This document shows positions 1-12,488 of a stretch of 64,000 nt of DNA, piece by piece. The stretch spans positions 3,712,501-3,776,500 of the forward strand of contig NW_024881313.1 in the NCBI RefSeq assembly GCF_018691265.1, given 5' to 3'. The position numbers and the translations under genes are program-made. This DNA is from Tyto alba. Lineage: Eukaryota > Chordata > Aves > Strigiformes > Tytonidae. The notes beneath the pieces are model-generated. The model made no database searches. It was not told the origin of the DNA and saw only the letters and a program-made list of their open reading frames with translations. How positions within the stretch are numbered: position 1 is the first letter of the stretch; every line of letters begins with the position of its first letter.

Positions 1-1931
1 CCGGGTACTAGTTTGGCTCTAAAGTGTCATGTTGCCAAACACTTTGAAGAGTCATTTATGGGAGTACGTCATTAATACTCTTAATTAATACTGTGCAAGT
101 TAATTAAGGTGTTTGGTATTTACTAAACTTCTACTTAAGTTATGCTAATGTAATTCAATTATAGTTGCATAGCTCATGCTCCTTGTCTATTTATATATAC
201 ACAACCACTTTATCACTACAAAAGTTTTTTTACTACAAACGTTAATCATTAACTACCATCTGCCACTTTTAACTCTATTGTTTTAAAAAGGATAAACCTA
301 GCAATGTTTACAGTTATATACACCTGGAATAATACCCTATGACAATATGCAGATATATTGATAGGGAAACCCATTCAATTCCAGTTTCCACTGTAGCTAC
401 TTCACAACTGGCAAAATTCAAAACACTCCCAGACCAACAGAGTTATACTGTGCTGTGGCAATCCAAGGGCAATTAGCTTGCAAGTTCGTAATACAGAAGG
501 ATTATTTTAAATTATATGAAGCTATTCATGAGACCAGTGAAATTTATTCATGCAAGAGTTGACTAATTTTTTCTCTTCTCACATTATAATGGTAATATAT
601 TACTCTTTTTTTTCCTATACATCTGTTGCTCCACATACAGTTTACCATAACATATTGTGTATTAAAATCCTCTGTCATATTTCTGCACTACTGTAAGAGA
701 ATTTCTGAATCTGCTTGTTCACTTAATATATTCTTCCAATAGGAGAAACATTGAGACAATGCAAATATCCGAATATCTATGCTTGTGACTTCAGAATATT
801 AAATAATAGTGGGAGAAACAATGAAAAACCAGTATCAGTTGTTGCTTTAGTCTTCCAAATGAATTAGAAAGAGCACAGTAAATTGAACAGTGAAAGCTGA
901 TCTACAAGTGGCCATAAAGTGCTTCATCAGCTTGAGACAGAGTGATGGAGTGGAAGTATTGCAGTCTAGGCGGAGAACAATCATCCAGGAGTTAGTCGTA
1001 AAACAAAACTCCTGATGATTACATTAGATTTGTCACAGTTATGAATCTGTCAGCCCAGGGAAGAGTGGACAGAACCATTCCTCAATAGCTGAAATGATTC
1101 TTAAGGGTAGCACGCTAAGAGGAAAGGCACAGGTCACCAGCTCCACATTCACCCTTACGAGGCACTGCAACATCCTCTGTGATCCCTTCAGCTGAGAACA
1201 CACCCCAAAACCACAGGGAACAAAATCCCATATAGGTGATAGTATTAATACTGCTAATCGTCAAGCTATCGTGCATGACATTTGATGGCATCCATTTTTA
1301 GGGAAATAAAGAACTATTAGTTTAAATACAACCTGGAGACAGAGGTCGTGATTTAGGATCAGGAAGATGTTTAATAGAGGCCAGACATAGACCTCTTGCT
1401 CCCTTTGTGGAAGGAGGCCACTGGGCCCCTGTCTAGACACGGCCATGTGCAGCTGAGGATGTTATTCTACACTGCTGTCCGTGTGGAAATTAGCCTCAGG
1501 ACAGCAATTATCACATCTGAGTCACCGGAGGAATACATTGACTCTCCTCCTTGTACGATAGAGTCTTAGGACTCCTATCCTGGATGACGAGATTAGACTA
1601 AACTTCAGCCCTTCTTAAATCAGGGCTCAAATGAGACAAATCCTACCTGAGCAGACTGGATTATTACTATTTGCCCTTTTTCGAGATTTCTGTTCTGATT
1701 CTTTTATTATTAGTCCTCTTCTATTAAAAGGTAGTTCTACTCATTAAACAGTGCTCCACTCTCCATCACTAGACTTAACACAGGAGGCTCACAGAAGCTG
1801 TCAGTAATAGTTTGGGTGCTTGGCTCAGTTACCACATCACACTTCTACTCCCAAAGCTTCTGCCTTCAGTTCTGAACATGGAAATGGTCTCAGCAAGGAC
1901 CACAAACCTCACTTTTGAGCCACTTATCAAA

Positions 1932-1976
1932 AATCAATCAATCAATCAGTCAGTCAACCAATCAATCAATCAATCA
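1932..1976. repeat. (ATCA)n microsatellite, interrupted
   Basis: About eleven tetranucleotide units, mostly ATCA with two GTCA-type units and one ACCA interruption in the middle. An open frame reading N-Q-S repeats runs through it only because the 4-bp unit is read in three frames. Confidence 0.9.
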
Positions 1977-2936
1977 GGCTTGCCACAAATGACAAATGCC
2001 CCACGTTGACCTCTCATTAAATGATATTCCTAATACGAACTTTGAACATAATGCCTATTACAACTGTGATTTGCAGTATGAGAAAGCAAGTTCACTGAGG
2101 TACTCTTAGTTGATAAGAGAGGGTCTCTCCTATTACTGTTTTCTCGAAGGGCTCACACTTTTGACAGTGACTTCTCATCTAAATTCAAAAAATGAGCCAG
2201 CTAAGGTTGAAAATAGTTGTCACAGGAGAAACTCAGAGCACGAGCTGCGTATTGGTTCTGAAAAACCCAATAAAATATCCCAGGGCCAGCTATGATCCAC
2301 CTTTCTGAGTCTAGAGAGACTCGCTGTAAAAGAATTACAGAATGTCCAGTTCAGCTTTTATTATTTCAAGTCTTACCAATACTGTATCAGAAATGACCTG
2401 AGCAAATCCAGAAAACCTAAGGACTATTCACTGGAAAAAACAGAACTGGAAAAAAAAAGCAGAAGAGACTTCCAGAAATAATATTACAGGCACTACTGTT
2501 AAGGAAAAGCTTTGAAACATACCAGTTGGGAAGGTTAATATTTACTAGACCTAAAAAAGTAATTAGAAGTTAGATGTATGCTAAACAGAAAGGCAAAAGA
2601 GATGGTGAATGCTGACTCTTGGGGAATATTTCAACTACCAGAAGGTTTCTCACTGCATGCATAATTGACACGAAAAGATACTGGAGAAAATTGTCAAACC
2701 AAAAATGATACTGTGGAATTGGAAAGTGGGAGTAAGGAAAAGCAGGTTAGTTCTTCACTTTATTTGCTTTACTCTTCACAGGGTAGAGAAGATGAAAAGC
2801 ATTTTAGGAATAAAATATTTTCATAAAGCTGATACAGCACTGTAAAGCTGAGTAAGTATAAAAAGACTCCAGCAAAGGGAGTAATGAAAAGTTGGCAAAG
2901 CTTTAAGCAGCCAGATAAAAAGTAAAGCTACATAAA

Positions 2937-2952
2937 TTTTTTTTTTTTTTTT
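2937..2952. repeat. T16 homopolymer
   Basis: Sixteen consecutive T. No recognisable retroposed sequence adjoins it on either side, so it is not good evidence of a poly(A) tail of a minus-strand insertion. Confidence 0.9.
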
Positions 2953-3612
2953 AAAGGAACATGAGGACAGAAGACAGTATTTCTGTAAATAATGCGCGGT
3001 AGATGGTTCACACATTACTCAGAGCCGTTCTTAAGCAATTTCTGAGAAATGGGCTTACATTAATTATATAGTAAGTAAAGTTATCTATGGACTTCAAACC
3101 TTGTTCTTCACTGTGCCTGGATATGTACCAAAGGTGACACCTTTCTGGATATAGTTGTGAAAGACACTGGAGTCACTGAATTGTTTTTTGCTATGTCCTT
3201 GTACTTTGTGAAGATGATGATGTAATGCCAACGCTTGTGGTTTCATGCTGCCAGCACTGGGACTGACCTAGCTAAAGCAGATCTAATAAAATACCGACTA
3301 AGCTAAAACTCTGATTCTTCTGGCTACCGAGTCTGGTAATGCACTGGAAAGAGGAAACTCTGTTTTATAGGAAAGATCAAAAATTATGTCACATGAATCA
3401 AATATTTCTGACTTATAAGCGGCCTTTCTAATTACAAGGTGAACAGTAACAAATATCCATATTGTAGCTATATGTCATGCCCAGTTCTAGATATTCTAAA
3501 AAGTATTAATGATTCCTATAGTAGTAAAAAGTTATGCAGACTAGTAGCAGGACAGCTACCAAAGGGGGACCATAATTCTTCGCTAATTCCTTCACAGCTA
3601 CTATGAAAGAGG

Positions 3613-3635
3613 AAAAAAAAAAATTTTTTTTTTTT
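3613..3635. repeat. A11-T12 perfect palindrome
   Basis: Eleven A followed directly by twelve T, giving a perfect palindrome of an A-tract against a T-tract. Such DNA is stiff, excludes nucleosomes and can form a cruciform. No transcription unit ends here that I can recognise. Confidence 0.9.
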
Positions 3636-4227
3636 GCCTTTGTCCTTATTAAAGGATTATGAAAAATACTCTGCAGCTCACCTTGGAAGAACTGCCTCAG
3701 CCTGGATTTTCTGCCACCATTGTCTGAAGTTCAGACTTCCTTTCCAGTAACTACTAAATTTAAAACTATGACCTGTGTGGTGTGTGCGAGAAAAGACACT
3801 TGGGTGTGAGGAAGAGCCAATCTGGAAGTCACTAGCCTACTGGTAGTGTGCAGATAAATGATTCACCGGATGAACAAGTCCAGTTACTTATTTTTTCATC
3901 TTTCATTGTTATTTTCAAGACCAAAACTAATAATTATTAGTATTTTAATGCCTTTTGTATATTTCCTTTAAAAAGATTTTTCAGTTTTACCATATACACT
4001 TTCCGATTTATAGCTTTGTTTCCAAAACATTAAGTTAGCATATATTATTAAATATCTTTTTATTTTTGTATATGTAATTATATATATAATAATAACAACA
4101 GATAACTGTTGAGTAAAAGGCTAAGTGAAAGATGAACAGTTTGTACCACATAGGTGCACATATTTTTCTTGTATTTTTCTTCATACAGCCAGAATTATAT
4201 TATACAATTGACTATAATGGGGATGGA

Positions 4228-4912
4228 CATCACAAAATCACAGAGTGGTTGAGGTTGGAAGGCATCTCAGGAGGTTGTCTGGTCCAAGCCCCCTCCTCAA
4301 GCAGGGCCACCTAGAGCAGGCCGCCCAGGACCGTGTCCAGATGGCTTTGGAATATCTCCAAGGAAAGAGACTCCACAACCACCCTGGGCAACCTGGGCCA
4401 GTGCTCGGTCACCCTTACAGTGAACAAGTGTTTCCTGATGTTCAGACAGAGCCTCCTCTGTTTCCATTTTGTACCCACTTTCATTGGTCGTGTCACTGGG
4501 CACCACTGGAAGGAGCCTGGCTCTGTCCTCTTGGCACCCTCTCAACATATTTACATACATTGATGAGACACTCCTGAGTCTTCTCTCCTCCAGGCAGGTG
4601 ATGAAGGTCCCTGCATCACCTCAGTGGACCCTTGTTGGACTCTCTCCAGTACGTCCATCTCTCCCTTGTACTGGGGAGCCCAGAACTGGACCCAGCGCTC
4701 CAGGTGTGGCCTCACCAGTGCTGAGCAGAGGGCAAGGATCACCTCTCTCGACCCGTTGGCAACACCCCTCCTAATGCAGCCCAGGATACCGCCAGCCTTC
4801 TTTGAGGGAAGGGTACATTTTTATCTTGGTGTCCACCAGGACCCCCGGGTCCTTGTCTGTCAAGCTGTTTTCCAGCTGGGTGGTCCTCAGCATATATTGA
4901 GGGATGGAGATT
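4228..4912 (-). mobile_element. CR1 LINE fragment, 5'-truncated, minus strand
   Basis: Read on the minus strand this is the 3' part of a CR1 non-LTR retrotransposon. The minus-strand frame at 4551-4742 contains the C-terminal reverse-transcriptase stretch [20 protein letters not shown], typical of CR1 ORF2. The element ends at the low-coordinate side with the degenerate octamer repeat that closes CR1 3' ends (on the plus strand, CACAAAATCACAGAG). Frameshifts split the ORF into overlapping frames, and the 5' part is missing, as in most CR1 copies. It cannot encode a working enzyme. The moderate divergence suggests an old but not ancient insertion. CR1 is the dominant LINE of birds and also occurs in other reptiles. 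Confidence 0.93.
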
Positions 4913-7542
4913 AAAGTTGAAAAAGTAATAAGGGGGCTTCTTTGATAAGGTCAGTTCTTTTTCAACACATAAAACACCACTGCATTATTTAATTTCCACT
5001 TTGAGTTTAAAATTTATTAATTACAGAAGCTCATTTTCACCTTATCTGAACCCCTAATGTCTAATCTTGTGGATGGTGATGGGCTATTTTCATCTATTTT
5101 GCCCTCTCACCAATTAATATATATGCATACACAACTATCTCGCATTGCGGTCATTCTGCAAACTATTTTAATTAGGCACTTTTTTCTATGTTTGATTGTC
5201 ATTTGACATATATCTCTGGGTGTTATGATTACTTCTATTACACACAGTAACTGTCCTTGCAGGCATGTCTGACTACACTTTTGAGAAAGAACATTATTAT
5301 TTTTTAAGTTGCAAATAATCATACTGTCAAATGAGCACCTCTCTTTAACTCCTGAAAAGTCATCGTTCCTTTGAAGAGCAAAATTAATTCTCTTGCAGTT
5401 AATAATTAGCACTGTAGCTGTTGAAACACTTCAGCATGTCAAAAGTTCTGTTTAATGTTTCATGCACAATGCACAGTTGCCCACAGAGGAGCCAGTAGTT
5501 GCCAGCTTTATCACTGAACTTCCTGGGCATCAGTACATGGATAGCTAAAATATGGAATAAGACTTCAGCTTTTGTTTTAATGAGACACTTCAACTTTCAG
5601 CATAAGGCACAGAAACAGAAATGATCAAACTGTTTATTTGCAACACAGTTTATAATTGGTATATTAATTTAGATGATGGGTGCTTCCCACTGTGCTATAC
5701 CCTTTTTTTTAAAAAATTCAGCAATAGTGTGTAATTTTAAATGTCAAAAAATGCTCACAAAAGGGGTGGAGTTCTCTCTTGCGCAGCAATTAGACTGAAA
5801 CAGTAAGCTTTTAATAACCATAATATAAATTGACAGCTATTTTGTATCTTTTGCTTTTGCCTACCATAAACTTGCTATTAGAAGCCACGCTGTAAAGGTA
5901 GCTCATTTAGTCCATTCTATGAATCAGCCTTTCCAAATTTTGCTCTCTCCTGCTTTTGTTTCAGATTTCAAAACAGTATCTTTCCACTAGTAGATAGGTG
6001 GTCAGTCCGTGGATAATTTTTTTTAATGCACGTCTGGTTTACTAAAATGCAGATGAAAGACTGTGAAATGGGTAAATTTAATAATTTAGAAGAGTTATCA
6101 AGTATCAAATAAAACACGACTGTGAAATAAGTGAGTAATATTAGGGACCTACTCCAAGAGATCACAGATTTTAATTATTTGAATCCACAGCTAAACTTGC
6201 AGAACAAAAGCTGCTGGTGGTGAGTGGTGTTCAGCCAGCTATGACCATCCAATTGGAGTAATATCCCATTTAATTAAATAAATCTGCTTTTTATTCTGCA
6301 TAGATTTAAAGAGAATTAAAAGCATCGAAAATATTATTCAAAATTTGGAAATGGAGAGAAGGAATAAGAAGGGTTCTCAATAGCAACAGGAGAAGTGTAA
6401 AAGGGAAGGGTATTTTACGATTCTAGTTTTAGAAGTCTCTTTAGGAGACTAGTCTTTCTTAGGGCACAAGAAATAGAATTAAACAGGCTCTTTCAGAGAG
6501 TAAATCCAAGAACCCGACAGGGGTCTAAGTAAGCTGATGAAAATATTCCTAATGCTTTAAATATTTCCTGGAAAATCCGTAAGATTCAGGAGTGCAAAGG
6601 GGTATTCACACTGCCTAATCTTAGGCAGGTAGGTCCTTTTTAATGCTGAATCACATCGAATCTATTTGACCTTGAATGGTGTTTAAAAGCCTCCATGATT
6701 TAGGTGCTTTGAAACATTTTGTTCACAGAGCAACAATGAAGAATTTCCTCATGCAAGTCATTAAAGGTTTGTGTCTAAAAACCAGAAAGGTAGACAACGA
6801 AAAAAATCACAAAATATCCCCATGCTTGATTGCCAAAAATCTGTTTAATAGCTGCCGTTATATTTAATCTGGTCATTAAAAGTTATGCCCCAATGCTTGT
6901 TACATTCTATATTTGAACACTAATGCCAGTGTAATTAAAATGTAACATGGTTATTTTCACATTTTCATGTTCTTAATCTATAAACCAGAAGTATCAAGAC
7001 ATTAGAATGGCACAATCAGGGCTCTGTCTGACTGAGAGATTGATATTTCTTGGGCAGGAAGAAACACATGACATAAGTTAAATCACATTACATTTAGCAG
7101 ACCTCCTATCTTACACAAATATACTTTAGCTTCTAACTAATGACCAGTTAGTTCCTGGCTAAAAATCAAGACCAGATAATCAGTTGGTGTATAAGAGAAT
7201 AGCTTCGCTGAAGTAGTTTAATCACTGTTCAGAATGTGGCAATGCATTTCCAGTCATCTACTTTTGCATCCTAAAAAAAACACCCCCCAACCCTCCAGCC
7301 AATGATCTCTGGACTCAGCAAAGTGGTCCAGACATTGTATAAAAAAGCATGTGACTGAAATAGCCACAATAATGCCAAAAAATGGCATTAAAAGGGTCAT
7401 CGTGAAGTATTTCAATTAGAGCATTTATGTTGAAGTAGTGTCAGCACTATTCCCTGTTCCAGAAATGCACTCATACATTGACAGGGTGCTCGTTTATCCA
7501 GCTTGTCAAAGGAGCCAGCACATTCCCTGAAAACTTATTAAC

Positions 7543-7751
7543 CTTTAGCAAAATCAAAATCATTGCTTTTGGTAACTGTTACTTTTGACATGTGTTGTTT
7601 TATCATCTCTCTAAGCAAGGGCACAAGTGTTTCCTTTTGACTGTTCAAGGGTATGAGGGGGTCCTCGCCCTGCAGCTCACTGTGGGGGCTATGCAACAGC
7701 TTTCTGGAGATCATCTCAATCTTCCCCATCCAGTCCTGTGTTTGCCCTTCT
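7543..7751 (-). other. Candidate exon or decayed coding segment, minus strand
   Basis: Read on the minus strand, a pyrimidine-rich acceptor (TTCTCTGTCCAG) at 7752 is followed by 69 open codons with marked purine bias at first codon positions. The peptide includes DWMGKIEMISRKLL and LVPLLREMIKQH, hydrophilic with two amphipathic helices. The open frame closes with TAA at 7538-7540. The 3' boundary is uncertain: AAAG|GTTAAT at 7541-7542 is a weak donor, while CACA|GTGAGC inside the segment would give a 66-nt exon. I do not recognise a family. It may be a real exon, a fragment of an old element or chance. Confidence 0.3.
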
Positions 7752-10384
7752 CTGGACAGAGAAATATAAGTATCTTGAAAGGCCAAAACTTCAGACTCGG
7801 CATCAAGTGGAAACCCAGTAATTCATCTCGCTCAGCAAAGCCATGTGACTCAGAGAATTTACATTAGTAACTTACAAAAATCACAAAATCCATTGTACTC
7901 GCCACAGGGGCTACTCATATACTAGGGACCTTGCTGAACTCTGCAGCTTAAGCACAATTTCAAGGCTCAGACATTAGAGATGAGAACTACTCTGCCATCC
8001 AGAGCATGCATAATGACCTGCAGAAGAATAAAAGTTTAGCAAATAATTAGATCTTTCTTTGGCTTCCTTCACAGGTCCCTCAGTGTTGCTGCAATATTTA
8101 CTTCTATACACTAAAGCATGAAAAACAGAAGAACCACCACCCACCTGCAAAGCATATTAATCATTCCCACAGCTCTCTGAATAAAACTCTGAATAATCAG
8201 GGCTCCTAGGATAAGAAGCAATACTGTACCTGCATACTCTCCCTGTTACAAAAGCATGATATTTTACTTTTAATTACATTCTTTGGTGGACAGTTTTACC
8301 TAAGTGTGTCAGTTACATTCAAAGCCAACTGAATTATGATTATATGCAAAGGTAGTTTCTGGATCATCAATTTATCCCTTTTAAAAAACAGTTTTAATTA
8401 ATCAGTGTCAGCTGTTACTACGGCACCCACGTTCTCTTCAAAAATGTTGTACAAATGGACAAACACTTCACACGTCTTTTTCACTATATTGCCACCCACC
8501 ATTTAACTGCTCCCCCCTTACTGCTGTTCCTTCAGTTATTATTTTGGATCTAAATAATAGGGAAATGTTTATCTTCTTAAAATTTGGTGCCGTAATAATA
8601 TGTTTATCCTGACAAGATTCTTACATCTTAGAAATGTCTATGTAACTACACTTTTCTCCTTGCAATCTTAGCAATAGAAGAGTTACTACCAGTATTTAAA
8701 ATTGCTAGAAAACTATCACGGACTATTTCCCCTCAGAAGAATACGGTTTATGCATTGTTTCCTTACTCAGGAGGAATTTTAATTGCCTTGTAGAAGTCTG
8801 TAATTCTTTCAAGAGCTTTATACTACAGCCTGGCACTTTTACAGTTGATAATGAGTCCTTATAGTATCATGTATTTGCAAAATACCTTGTATGAAACACT
8901 AGAAAATTTAAAATACATTTAGATCTTCCACAAGTTTTATCAAACTAACCTACAGGACTGTGTAAAATATCCCAATGCCTGGGCACGGGCGACAATTTCG
9001 CTTTGCAAATTGCAACACTGACTGCATTTTCCCTAGAGAAACACTGGTCAATGGCATGTCATACGAGGCAAACCCCACGCATCTCCAACATTTTCATCAT
9101 CAAATTAAGAGAAATCCAAGCCGGTGCTCACAGGACACAGGTATGAGTGCCTCCGGTGGCACTGAGTGGGAGGACAGAATTTAGCCACCTGTAATGTATA
9201 AAGGAAAATGCGACTGCAGACTGGCTAATAACCTGTTTTCCTACTTCGCAAGTTTTAAAGACGCTTTTAACACACGAATACTGTATTTAAGTGTCTTAGA
9301 ATACATGAAGCTTCTCTATATATGGTAAGTAAAACAAATACAGTGAAAGCAGTAATTCCCATGTACAAAAGGATTTGGCTTCAGTATAAACAGAGATAGG
9401 GTGGTTATTTTTACGTAAATAAATTACAAAGGAAGTAGAAAGCACAATTTTTGTCAGTAACTCTTCTGGAATTGTTTTTCACCCTTGTAGAAATCACAAA
9501 GAAAATTTGTTTATTATCCACTATACCCCGCTTATATTGCAGATACACTGAGAAGACTGTCAAGCCAGTACTTAAAAGCTCATCCATCAGATCTTTGATC
9601 ATAAAATCAGTACAGTAAGAAAACAATCCTCTTCCTTGATGTTATTTTTAAAGATACACAGAGGTGCCAGAGTTTTGAACAAACCCTCTAACTCATTCCA
9701 CTAAAATACTCTGTGTACAGTCAATTAATTATGAATAAGTCCATGGTTTTGGCACAACAGTATTCACCATATTACATGGCAGAGGTGCAGGGAAAAGAAA
9801 CAGTACTCATCAAAAGCTTAGCAAATATATTTGATATAAGCTTCCAGCAGTTAAATAATAAAGAATATTCAATACAATTTCAGTATGCAAGTATACTTTC
9901 TACTGTGATTTATACTCTGAATGGTAAAGTTTAGATGTCAAATATCCTCATTTTTTTTCTGTGGGCCACAATCTGCAGCTGATCTTTATGACCCAGTACA
10001 GTCTCTGCACTAAACAGCAAATGAGTCAGAATTCTTTAAATGCTCTCACATAATCACAGCCTTGACAATGAAACCCAGCTAAACAGACTGCAGAATTACA
10101 AGAGCCACTTCTTCCCTGTGTCTAAGCTCACAGGGTACATACGGAGGTACCAGTACGCTGCCAGATCAATAGCTATGGACACAAAAAAAAGATGCTTTTC
10201 ATCAACTGTTTCCTAGTAGTGAAACCAAGGAGGGCTTTGTTCCTCTGATAACGTACCAGTTGTCATCTAACCAAACAAGGTTCACGTTCAAGTGGGTTTT
10301 GACTCCCAGAGGAAAAACACGTGTCTACACGCTGAAGGACTCAAAACTGACTAATGCTGCCCGGCATCACAGAGAGGGAAGAAC

Positions 10385-10396
10385 AAAAAAAAAAAA
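10385..10396. repeat. A12 homopolymer
   Basis: Twelve consecutive A with no adjacent retroposed gene copy visible. Confidence 0.9.
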
Positions 10397-12488
10397 TCCA
10401 AGCCTTTCCTTTGGAAAGAGCTGGCAAATCTCCAAAGTGATGTGATGCAATTTTTTTAAGCTGAGGTTGGTGGCAAGCAAGAACAGCAAGTCTCAGTAAC
10501 AACCACCGCTCCGCAGTTCTGCTCCCATCTGGGAGACAGGAAAGCTGGGTAAAAAGATGAGCTAACGCTCTCATCTCCACCACCACCAGAGCTAGGAGAG
10601 ATATTTCATCTCGTAAAGACATCAATCCATGTGAAACGTTTTTTAAAAAAGATTTTCCTGTTCTTCCTATACGTTTGTTATATCATACAAGAAAGCCTGT
10701 CAGAGCTTGTCAGATCATCCTAGTAGCTAAACCTCCCAAAATACAGATTTTCTTGAGAATCCAGAGGGCTAAGGTTGCTGGTTGTCTGCAGTTTTACTGG
10801 CAACACCAAAGGTCTGTAACTAATGACCAAGGCAGTGTGCTGCCCTACAAGCTACCCCAACTGAAGCTGAGTTTTTGCCAAGTTTTTGCTTAATTTCATC
10901 AACATTATTTGATGCTCACAGAGATAGCGAGCAACTGTGTCAGCTTCATGCATCAGGAACTATATAAATATTCAACAATTATAAAATATACATTTATTTT
11001 AAACTTTTTTTCTTATGCTTGTTATTTTCAAGGATAGTTAAAGGTAAACCAGGCTGAGAGAGTAAATATGCCTGCTTATGACAGCAGAAAATAGGCCTGA
11101 ATATTAAAAAGAAACACATCTCAAAAGGCAAGCACGGTGAGACTTAAATCCAATTTGTAAGATAAAAGCTAACCAGAACACTTACTGTTGTCATCTGATA
11201 GCATTCAATATTGCTTGAAATTCATTAATATACTGGGTAACATAAGTACAGTGCATGTATACAAAATTAATTCTATTAATTTCTACATTAGAAAAATCTA
11301 CTGAAAGAGGAGGAGATTAATTATAAGGCAGCCTTACCCATCTGTGGAAAAAGCACAGAAAAACCAATCTAAACCTCAGAAGAATAATTATCCCATGAGA
11401 CTCCCACCTCCTGGGAGTGCCCATTACTGTGTTAGGAGAACATAAAACTGACAGCTATTCAGAAAGACCTTCAGAGCAATGTCGGCTTAGTTCTACCACT
11501 TATCTTACCTTGTCATCTTTTCAGAATATCTACAAGCTTCCAGCTAACTTACCAATATTATATTTTATTTTTACAAGCGAGCAATAAATGCTTCTTTAAC
11601 AACATATACTTTTCCTAACAGACCAACTGTTTGAAAAATGCTTATGCATCTTAAATAAAAGGCTATTCACATTTAAATGGTTTTATAGAGTAATAATATT
11701 TCATTTAGATCTGCCTACTAACTGCTGATTGCTTAGTCAGATTAGGTGGAACTCCAAATGAGAAAGAAGCAAAGCATTTTATTACCATTAAATATTCTCA
11801 TTATGGCAGCATCTGGAACCCAAAATCAGGTTTGGTGTTATGTCCAACTGCTAACAAGTACAGTTTAAAAATAAAACACAGCAGTTACTGACCTAAAAGT
11901 GCTTGTGATTATAGTGCTAGCATCCAACCGATAAAAGGAAAAGGGATGGAAAAGCAAAAGGGTAACAGGAGGGCTATCCATGTCAGTCGTAAATACCAGT
12001 CACAGCATCTTCCTCTAACTATTAAGAGAATAGTTTCATCTGAATGCAACACAAAGATAGCTAGAAAACCGAAGAAGATGGTGTTAAAAACAAACAAACA
12101 AAAAAACCAAGAATCACGGAGCATCACACAAACACACCAGGGATAACTTCAGCTGAGTTATTACATTAGGAAGCTTTATTTCTAAATGTTAAGAAAAATG
12201 GTAGACATTTAGTTCCTTCTGAAAGCACAATAAAAAACCACCTCAGTACATTTATGTTACATTTTTATTGAAGTGACACATCATGTAAATAATAAAATGC
12301 ATTCTGGATCAAGGATTTGTAATAACTTATTTCTACTGAAGAGTGAATTATTCAAAAGCAAAGTGCAGCTCGCCCTGAGCCTATCCTTCCCTTCTTAAGG
12401 CGCACCAGAGAACAGCACCTGACTTCACTGTATTTCCAAAGACATGTCTATACCCTATTGCTCAGCATTTTGATTTCTGTGCATCATT

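Larger units (their letters stand above)
1..4227. other. Non-coding AT-rich stretch, no gene recognised
   Basis: No protein family, RNA gene or mobile element is recognisable here. Both strands are broken by stops and the open frames are about 65 codons or less with no family signature. The stretch holds simple repeats (listed separately) and one weak minus-strand exon candidate near 3.7 kb. It could be intronic or intergenic. Confidence 0.6.

Noticed and set aside
1160..1192. 33-nt minus-strand exon-like segment before GTAAGG
   Set aside because: Too short to separate from chance, with no link to other candidates.
2937..2952. Poly-T runs (also at 16986, 20347, 31376, 34866, 34925) as tails of retroposed genes
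   Set aside because: No processed gene copy, target duplication or polyadenylation signal adjoins any of them.
4245..4914. Several plus- and minus-strand frames of 61-110 codons
   Set aside because: They are pieces of the degenerate CR1 element, not host genes.
7370..7390. 8-bp perfect inverted repeat (TAATGCCA/TGGCATTA) as a regulatory hairpin or terminator
   Set aside because: The short stem with an A5 loop is expected by chance in 64 kb, and there is no adjoining transcription unit.
7861..7925. Minus-strand segment SPCGEYNGFCDF before a GTAAGT donor
   Set aside because: No convincing acceptor, and the phase does not link to the neighbouring candidates.
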